Positions 1-4,356 of a DNA stretch of 7,246 nt are shown piece by piece. Position numbers and translations under genes: made by a program. Source of the stretch: CAZLBV01 sp964557845 (GTDB lineage Bacteria; Acidobacteriota; Aminicenantia; Aminicenantales; Aminicenantaceae); the NCBI GenBank assembly GCA_964557845.1, contig CAZLBV010000121.1, positions 1 to 7,246 on the forward strand. The letters are read 5' to 3'. The notes below the pieces were generated by a model. The model saw only the letters and a list, made by a program, of their open reading frames with translations. It did no database searches and had not been told where the DNA came from. How positions within the stretch are numbered: the stretch's first letter is position 1; each line of letters opens with the position of its first letter.

Positions 1-483
1 GTAGATCAGTTGTTCCTTTATTTTTTTATCTGTGGTTTGTGTGTACATGTCTGCCAGAAGATCGAGTACTTCCGGAGTTTTCATTTGTCCGATCCAGAAG
101 ACAGTCTGCTCCCTGGCCTTTATATCCGGGTCGTTCTTGGCTATGCTGATCAGTTTATCCATGCTCTGCTGAGTTTTCTGCTGCGAGAATGCGAAGATCA
201 GTTTCTCTTTTATCTGATAATCGGTGGTTTTGTCATAAATACGGGACAGGAGCTCAAAGCTCTTGGGATCTTTACTTTGCCCTATCCAGAAGATCGCCTG
301 TTCTCGTGCTTTAGGATCAGGGTCCTTCTCTGCGATCTCTGCCAGTTTAGCATGGGCTCTGTCGCTTTGATGCTGTGAGAATGCGAAAATGAGCTTTTCT
401 TTGATCTTATAATCATCTGTTTTCGAGTAGATCTTGGATAGAATGCTAAAGCTCTCCTCATCGTGGCGCTGGCCCAACCAGAA
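1..483 (-). repeat. Tandem 192-bp (64-aa) double-HEAT units inside the HEAT-repeat gene
   Basis: The coding sequence repeats with a period of exactly 192 bases. The plus-strand mark ccagaag, which encodes part of the FW motif, appears at 94, 286 and 478. The units cover residues 225-288, 289-352 and 353 onward, the last cut by the window edge. Each unit pairs two HEAT hairpins: one starting FW(I/L)GQ and the other IKEKLIFAFSQ, each closing near a DPD or DY turn. The degenerate hairpins upstream, about residues 188-224, fit a 32-residue half-period. Exact spacing without indels indicates recent internal duplication of a two-hairpin module. Confidence 0.85.
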
Positions 484-1155
484 GATGGCGTTTTCCCGGA
501 CTTCTCGATCCGGGTCGTTGAGGGCTAATTTTTCCATTATTTCTGTGACCCTGGGGTGCTTGGATTGACTGAGTACAAAAACAGCCTGTTGTCGCAGCTT
601 AGGATTATCGCTCCCGTCAAGAATTTTTTCCAATATTGGGAAAGCTTTTTCCGAATCGACATTTAAAAGCGCATTCAGAGCGACCAGCTTAAGCTCTTCA
701 TCAGGATCTTCACTTTGGTTTCCCTTGGAGATGCCGTTTATATATTTCCTGTAGTCAGTGATCCCTTTTTTAACCAGTTCTTCTGCAATCTGGATCCTCA
801 GCAGTTTGGCGTCATCCACCCAGGAGCTGGAGGAAAAATCCTTTATTAAGGAATTAAGTTTGTTGATCGCCTGCTCCTTCATATTCAGCTGCTTTTCTAT
901 ATTTTCCAGATTCTGTGAGAGTTTGCTAATACTGTATCCCAGCCAGTAAAAGGATTCAGCCACGTAGGCGCTGTTTTCAAAGTTTTTGGTTATGTTTTCA
1001 AAATTTGCGATGGCCTGTTCCCAGTTCTTTTTGGCTATGGCATTTTTAGCCTTTTCATAGGCCTCACGGGCTTGATCAGAAGTCTGCGCGAATGTAAGAC
1101 TGCTGATAATTAAAGCTACCGTTAAGATCAATGGAATCGTTTTTTTATGTTTCAT
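1..1155 (-). CDS. Exported TPR/HEAT-repeat protein, C-terminus off the left edge (partial)
   Basis: The minus frame is open from an ATG at 1155 to base 1, giving 385 residues with no stop. Residues 1-23 look like a signal peptide: a KHKK basic start, a hydrophobic core, then TFA before QT. Residues 27-80 resemble a tetratricopeptide-type helical hairpin (AREAYEKAKNAIAKKNWEQA). From about residue 188 the protein is built of HEAT-like helical pairs with recurring motifs FWIGQ, IKEKLIFAFSQ and DPD..RE. The start is well supported: AGGAGGT at 1162-1168 lies 6 bases before the ATG and overlaps the stop codon of the anti-sigma gene. It is the third gene of a sigma/anti-sigma/HEAT unit. HEAT proteins are scaffolds for protein binding, so a periplasmic role as partner or effector of the sigma system is inferred from position only. 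Enzymatic motifs are absent from the visible part. Confidence 0.9.
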   Translation of the reverse strand, partial: MKHKKTIPLILTVALIISSLTFAQTSDQAREAYEKAKNAIAKKNWEQAIANFENITKNFENSAYVAESFYWLGYSISKLSQNLENIEKQLNMKEQAINKLNSLIKDFSSSSWVDDAKLLRIQIAEELVKKGITDYRKYINGISKGNQSEDPDEELKLVALNALLNVDSEKAFPILEKILDGSDNPKLRQQAVFVLSQSKHPRVTEIMEKLALNDPDREVRENAIFWLGQRHDEESFSILSKIYSKTDDYKIKEKLIFAFSQHQSDRAHAKLAEIAEKDPDPKAREQAIFWIGQSKDPKSFELLSRIYDKTTDYQIKEKLIFAFSQQKTQQSMDKLISIAKNDPDIKAREQTVFWIGQMKTPEVLDLLADMYTQTTDKKIKEQLIY

Positions 1156-1166
1156 CTCGATACCTC

Positions 1167-1877
1167 CTATAATTTTTGTAAAATTTCCATTTTAAACATG
1201 ACTTCCCTTTCTTTGATCAAATTCTTGATCCTCAAAGGAGTCTTATCGTCTTTGTCTTCCTGGTTGGCGATCTCCTTTAAAACCAGATCCAGATCTTCCA
1301 GGAGTTCCCCGGCCGAGGGATATTTTTGTGCAATCATTTCTTTTAGCAGGATATTTTGAATGAGGAGCTCTTGAGCAGCTTTTTGATCGATCAATAGGAT
1401 ACTGTTATTTTCATCGGCTTCCGGGTAATTTGCATATTCCAGCAGCATGGGTTTTAGCTCATCCAGGTGCTGATTTAAGGTGTATTCTACGAACTCTGCA
1501 GACGGCTGCTCTGGCCTGAGGACCTGTTCTTGTGAAGTAAACCACTCTCTTCCCGCCATAATGCCTAAAATAAAAACCGCCAGAACTGCTGCTGCGGCAT
1601 AGGCCCAGTTAGGGACCAGCCGGAAAAAAGGTTTTTTAAATTCCTTCCTCATAGTATTATTTTCGATCGCCTGCCAGCAGCGTTCCCAGTTGGGCTGCGG
1701 CTCTTTTTCCTGGTTTTTGGTTTCATCAAGCAGGCCAAAAACCTTACGGGTATATTCTAGGTCCCGGGCACATTCAGCGCATTGTTTGATATGCTCTTCG
1801 AGGGACTTTTTATCTTGTTCATTCAATTCCCCGTAAAGAAAAAGCACGATGTTTTGTTTATGCTTTTTGCAGTTCAT
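1167..1877 (-). CDS. Membrane-anchored zinc-finger (zf-HC2 type) anti-sigma factor
   Basis: This 236-residue protein begins with a compact zinc-binding anti-sigma domain. It has Cys3 and then the H-x3-C-x2-C motif at His29, Cys33 and Cys36, the signature of ZAS-family anti-sigma factors that hold ECF sigma factors inactive. A single membrane helix follows at about residues 91-108 (WAYAAAAVLAVFILGIMAG), with a basic KEFKK stretch on its cytoplasmic side, so the topology is N-in, C-out. The outer part, about 110-236, is predicted helical and charged. The segment LLEDLDLVLKEIAN followed by a VMFKMEIL end resembles the C-terminus I recall in anti-sigma factors of similar sigma/HEAT operons; this is family memory, not a search. 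The ATG at 1875-1877 has GGAG 7 bases upstream inside the sigma gene, and the two frames overlap by 20 bases, implying translational coupling. The periplasmic signal it senses cannot be read here. Confidence 0.9.
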   Translation of the reverse strand: MNCKKHKQNIVLFLYGELNEQDKKSLEEHIKQCAECARDLEYTRKVFGLLDETKNQEKEPQPNWERCWQAIENNTMRKEFKKPFFRLVPNWAYAAAAVLAVFILGIMAGREWFTSQEQVLRPEQPSAEFVEYTLNQHLDELKPMLLEYANYPEADENNSILLIDQKAAQELLIQNILLKEMIAQKYPSAGELLEDLDLVLKEIANQEDKDDKTPLRIKNLIKEREVMFKMEILQKL

Positions 1878-2466
1878 AAGTTTTCTCCGAAAAAAATGGT
1901 TTGAAATTTTCTTTGACTAACAAAACTGCCCGGAAGAGCTGTTTTTTAACACTGCCTTCTGAGCAGTTCATATATTCAGCGATCTCTCTGGTGCTCATTT
2001 CCTGGTAGTGTTTGAGGATGAAAATCATTCTTTGGCGGGCTGATAATTGCTCCAGCACAAGGTTCAGTTTTTCCTGGACATCGTTCAAATTTTTGGGAGA
2101 CTCCGGATCCAGGGAGGGGTGGGAAGAAGGAACATCTTGTATCTCGACATTGTGATCGGAAGACTGTTTTCTTTTTTTGTTTTTTCTCAAAAAATCGATA
2201 CTGCAATTGATGCAGATACGGTAGATCCAGGAAGAAAAGGTGGAATTGTTTTGAAGCTGGAATGTATGGAGGGAATGATAGGCTTTGATAAAAGTATCCT
2301 GCAGGATATCTTCGGCATCCTCCATGTTTTTGGCATAACGGTAAGCCAAAGAAAAGATCAGATTTTTGTTTTCTTCGAACAATGTACGAAACGCCTCCCT
2401 GTCTCCTGCTTGTGCATGTCTAATGATGTTTCTCTCATCCATTTTTGTGTCTTTTTTTTCTTTCAT
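1858..2466 (-). CDS. ECF-type RNA polymerase sigma-70 family factor
   Basis: The 202-residue protein has the two-domain ECF architecture. Sigma region 2 spans about residues 20-97: AGDREAFRTLFEEN, then DAEDILQDTFIKAYHSL for core binding and -10 recognition, then FSSWIYRICINCSIDFLRK. A linker of about 40 residues follows. Region 4 spans about 136-187 (LEQLSARQRMIFIL, then a helix-turn-helix at STREIAEYMNCSEGSVKKQLFRA) for -35 recognition. Regions 1 and 3 are absent, as expected for ECF factors. Two starts are possible: ATG at 2466, used here, and an in-frame ATG at 2442 giving MDERNIIRHAQ, which matches the usual ECF N-terminus. Neither has a good Shine-Dalgarno site, and the proposed promoter would place the transcript start close to the first ATG, which favours 2442. 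It is the first gene of the unit and is followed by its cognate anti-sigma in overlapping frame. Confidence 0.93.
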   Translation of the reverse strand: MKEKKDTKMDERNIIRHAQAGDREAFRTLFEENKNLIFSLAYRYAKNMEDAEDILQDTFIKAYHSLHTFQLQNNSTFSSWIYRICINCSIDFLRKNKKRKQSSDHNVEIQDVPSSHPSLDPESPKNLNDVQEKLNLVLEQLSARQRMIFILKHYQEMSTREIAEYMNCSEGSVKKQLFRAVLLVKENFKPFFSEKTYELQKA

Positions 2467-2473
2467 TTAATAA

Positions 2474-2499
2474 ACGTAGGTACACCTTTATTGGTTGAC
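2474..2499 (-). promoter_or_regulatory. Possible ECF-type autoregulatory promoter of the sigma operon
   Basis: Read on the minus strand, GTCAACC (2493-2499) is followed after 17 bases from its AAC core by CGTTTA, whose CGT is at 2474-2476. An AAC-containing -35 and a CGT-type -10 spaced 16-17 bases apart is the known pattern of many ECF promoters, such as the SigW class, and ECF genes often activate themselves. The assignment is pattern-based and weak. Transcription would start almost on the first possible ATG of the sigma gene, which would favour the internal start at 2442. Confidence 0.35.
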
Positions 2500-2621
2500 A
2501 ATATTTTAACTGAATTATTGTGTAGAAGATAGAAAACCAGAAATCTGGATTAGGAATATTTGTTTAAATCTTAAAGATTAAAAAATAGCTAAAGAGGAAT
2601 AAATATATTTTAAAAAAAAGC

Positions 2622-2649
2622 TTGACATGGTGTATTTTAAGAATATACT
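2622..2649 (+). promoter_or_regulatory. Strong sigma-70-type promoter of the rightward ABC/peptidase operon
   Basis: A perfect -35 hexamer TTGACA (2622-2627) and a -10 hexamer TATACT (2644-2649, five of six consensus bases) are separated by 16 bases. The -35 is preceded by A/T tracts that could serve as an UP-like element. The predicted start near 2656 gives a leader of about 26 bases before the microprotein ATG. The -10 lies within a perfect dyad, so access is probably controlled by a repressor. Confidence 0.75.
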
Positions 2650-2659
2650 GTGTATATTC
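2641..2659. promoter_or_regulatory. Candidate repressor operator: perfect 8-3-8 dyad over the -10 element
   Basis: GAATATAC-TGT-GTATATTC is a perfect inverted repeat with 8-base arms and a 3-base centre, lying on the -10 hexamer and the expected start site. A second imperfect dyad overlaps it, with ACTGT at 2647-2651 and ACAGT at 2667-2671 (8 of 11 positions matching across the extended arms). The position is ideal for steric repression by a dimeric regulator. The GntR-type gene at 6391, in the same orientation, is the natural candidate. That link is inferred: the inner arms do not show the most common GT...AC polarity of GntR sites, although the outer dyad (CTGT...ACAG) does. Confidence 0.6.
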
Positions 2660-2681
2660 AATAGTTACAGTGAGAGTTAAA

Positions 2682-2768
2682 ATGAAAAAACAAAAAGGAT
2701 TTTTAAGAGTGCAGGCCATACTTATCTTAGCATTTATAATATTGGCAATTTTGTTTGTTTTAATATGA
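2682..2768 (+). CDS. Predicted 28-residue single-pass membrane microprotein
   Basis: A short open frame starts 26 bases after the predicted transcription start. It has a basic head (MKKQKGFLR) followed by one long hydrophobic helix, about residues 11-28, made of I, L, A, F and V and ending at the stop. This is the layout of small inner-membrane proteins with the N-terminus in the cytoplasm. The Shine-Dalgarno site is weak (GAGAG at 2672-2676, 5 bases before the ATG). It is the first frame on the transcript and ends 46 bases before the ABC ATPase. It might be a small subunit or modulator of the transporter, or a leader peptide affecting downstream translation. Its brevity means chance cannot be excluded, but the ordered charge and hydrophobicity pattern and the position argue for a real gene. 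No family is recognised. Confidence 0.5.
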   Translation: MKKQKGFLRVQAILILAFIILAILFVLI

Positions 2769-2814
2769 GTTTAAATGAGGATAATCCCAGAGACTTGAAA
2801 TAATGGAGAATAGG

Positions 2815-3684
2815 ATGAAGAATGCTGTGGAAATCAAAAACCTGCGGAAGGAATATTCAGAATTTATCCTGGAAAATATATATCTTGATATTCCGGCTGG
2901 ATATATCACAGGTATTATCGGCCCTAATGGTGCTGGAAAAACCACGACCATAAAACTCATCATGGGACTTATCTCACGCGACAAGGGAGATGTTGAAGTA
3001 TTGGGGTTGGATAATCTATTAAATGAGATCGAAATAAAAAACCGGGTGGGTTACATCGGCGAAGAACAGTATTTTTATGAATTACACAGCGCCTGCTGGA
3101 CAGGTAATTTTGTTTCCCATTTTTACAAGAACTGGGATGCTGATAAATTTGATAATCTGCTGAAGAAGTTTGAGCTTCCCCTCAAAAAAAGGATAAAAAA
3201 TTATTCGAAAGGAATGAAAGTCAAGCTTTCCTTAGCCATTGCTTTTTCTCATGAACCGGAGATCATTATCCTGGATGAACCAACCTCCGGTCTTGATCCG
3301 GTGATCAGACGGGAAATACTGGATTATCTGCAAGAGTTCACTCAATCAGGCAGGACAGTTATTATATCTTCCCATATTACCGATGATATCACCCGGATCG
3401 CCGATTATGTGGCTTATATGATACAGGGTAAGATCAGGCTGTTTGAGTCTAAGGATACCCTGTTATCCGACTGGAAACGGATCCATATCAAAAAAGCTGC
3501 ATTAAACCAAGAAATAATCACTGATCTTGAAAATATTGAAAAACACATGTTTGGCATATCCGGGGTAACCAAGAATTATTTTAAAATAAAAGATAAGTTA
3601 TCTGAAGGGTTGTCATCCGGAGATATAAAAATCGAAAACGTGGGATTGGATGATATTTTGATCTCGCTGGTTGGAGGAGGATAA
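2815..3684 (+). CDS. ABC transporter ATP-binding protein (YtrB/CcmA-like)
   Basis: This 289-residue ATPase carries every nucleotide-binding motif: Walker A GPNGAGKTT at 36-44, Q-loop Gln85 in GEEQ, a signature loop reading YSKGM at 130-134 instead of LSGGQ, Walker B IIILDEPTSGLD at 150-161, and the H-loop His187 in SSH. The SKGM signature and the region around FYKNWD are typical of the YtrB-like subgroup that pairs with ABC-2 permeases. I chose the ATG at 2815 over one at 2803 for two reasons. GGAG lies 6 bases before it, and with this start all motifs fall at the same residue numbers as in the second ATPase at 6764. About 90 residues after the H-loop form a C-terminal accessory region. It drives the permease encoded one base downstream. 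The substrate is unknown; export of a peptide, antibiotic or envelope component is inferred from the family. Confidence 0.93.
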   Translation: MKNAVEIKNLRKEYSEFILENIYLDIPAGYITGIIGPNGAGKTTTIKLIMGLISRDKGDVEVLGLDNLLNEIEIKNRVGYIGEEQYFYELHSACWTGNFVSHFYKNWDADKFDNLLKKFELPLKKRIKNYSKGMKVKLSLAIAFSHEPEIIILDEPTSGLDPVIRREILDYLQEFTQSGRTVIISSHITDDITRIADYVAYMIQGKIRLFESKDTLLSDWKRIHIKKAALNQEIITDLENIEKHMFGISGVTKNYFKIKDKLSEGLSSGDIKIENVGLDDILISLVGGG

Positions 3685-3685
3685 A

Positions 3686-4345
3686 ATGCTGCGACTGATA
3701 AAAAAGTTTTCCTGGCCGTTTATTTTATATCCGATTTTATTAATAGGGATAGCTTTTCCCTTATTTAATTATGACCGTCTCACAGGCCCTGATCCTTTAA
3801 ACCTATCTTTTGTGTTTATTTTGACGCCCTATCTTTTTTACGTTGCTATCGGAGCCATCTGGACACACGAGCAGATGGAATTTAAATCCAAAGGCTACTT
3901 ATTTCTTAAGCTGCTGCCGATCAAAGATAAAGATATCGTGTACTCCAAATTCCTGCTAGTTTATCTATCTGTTCTTGTTTATGTAGTTTTTCACATTATT
4001 GCTTTTGCCGCTATTTTTAAGGACCCAACTATTTTTGGCCCAAGCTGCTCTTTTATGGTTTTAAACGGTGTTCTCTGCTTGCTGTTAGCGGCATTGGTCT
4101 ATATAGTTATCTACAAATTTGGATTTGATAAGGTAGGAAAATATTTTGCTTGGCTATGGATTCTGATTTTGGCCGCTCCCTTAATTCTGGTCATCTTCTT
4201 GCTTCCCAAGATCGGATTAACCAGGACGGAGATCATCATGTTTGGCGCCAAGTTCAATTGGATCCTGATGAGCGCGGCCGGAACAATTGTTTATATGGGG
4301 CTTATGCAGCTTGCAGTTAAGGCCAAAAAATCATTCAGGTACTGA
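3686..4345 (+). CDS. ABC-2 type permease, six transmembrane helices
   Basis: The 219-residue protein is strongly hydrophobic, with predicted membrane helices at about 9-28, 41-60, 88-110, 121-143, 154-174 and 188-211. A polar, basic loop between helices 2 and 3 (EFKSKGYLFLKLLPIKDKDIVYSKF) resembles the coupling region common in ABC-2 permeases, where an LPI motif precedes helix 3. Six helices suit a half-transporter that would dimerise with two copies of the ATPase. An upstream TTG at 3671 in the same frame was rejected because GGAGGAGG (3673-3680), 5 bases before the ATG at 3686, is the ribosome site and would then be coding. The start lies one base after the ATPase stop, so the pair is translationally coupled. 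The transported substrate cannot be inferred from sequence. Confidence 0.88.
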   Translation: MLRLIKKFSWPFILYPILLIGIAFPLFNYDRLTGPDPLNLSFVFILTPYLFYVAIGAIWTHEQMEFKSKGYLFLKLLPIKDKDIVYSKFLLVYLSVLVYVVFHIIAFAAIFKDPTIFGPSCSFMVLNGVLCLLLAALVYIVIYKFGFDKVGKYFAWLWILILAAPLILVIFLLPKIGLTRTEIIMFGAKFNWILMSAAGTIVYMGLMQLAVKAKKSFRY

Positions 4346-4356
4346 AGGAGAGATCG

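Larger units (their letters stand above)
2467..2681. other. AT-rich divergent intergenic region
   Basis: This gap separates the two operons and holds the outward-facing signals annotated separately. Besides those it contains a 12-base palindrome, CCAGAAATCTGG (2537-2548), and a short inverted repeat AATCTT/AAGATT (2567-2579). Runs of A and T between 2580 and 2620 could act as an upstream promoter element for the rightward promoter. I see no hairpin with a U-tract, which fits two divergent units. No RNA gene or long leader structure is recognisable. Confidence 0.6.

Noticed and set aside
10..378. 122-codon plus-strand open frame across the left end
   Set aside because: It is antisense to the HEAT-repeat coding frame and is kept open by the 192-bp repeat. 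It has no ribosome site, and its own protein repeats with the same period as a by-product.
1..483. Periodic 192-bp repeats as CRISPR or intergenic satellite
   Set aside because: The repeats lie fully in frame within an open coding sequence, are imperfect, and have no spacer structure.
2047..2532. 161-codon plus-strand open frame opposite the sigma factor gene
   Set aside because: It overlaps the conserved sigma domains on the other strand, shows no recognisable family, and extends into the promoter region.
2537..2548. Palindrome CCAGAAATCTGG as a terminator or operator
   Set aside because: The stem is only 5 bases with a 2-base loop and no T-tract, and it does not sit on a recognisable promoter element. 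It is noted as sequence only.
2775..2798. 7-codon frame (MRIIPET) between the microprotein and the ATPase
   Set aside because: It has no ribosome site and no compositional pattern, and is short enough to be expected by chance.
2760..2984. Minus-strand frame opposite the ATPase, echoed by a similar frame at 6688-6942
   Set aside because: Both are antisense shadows of the same conserved Walker A region in the two paralogous ATPases. Their similarity reflects the sense-strand homology.
3671..3688. TTG start for the permease adding five residues
   Set aside because: The added codons are the GGAGGAGG ribosome site itself, correctly placed for the ATG at 3686.
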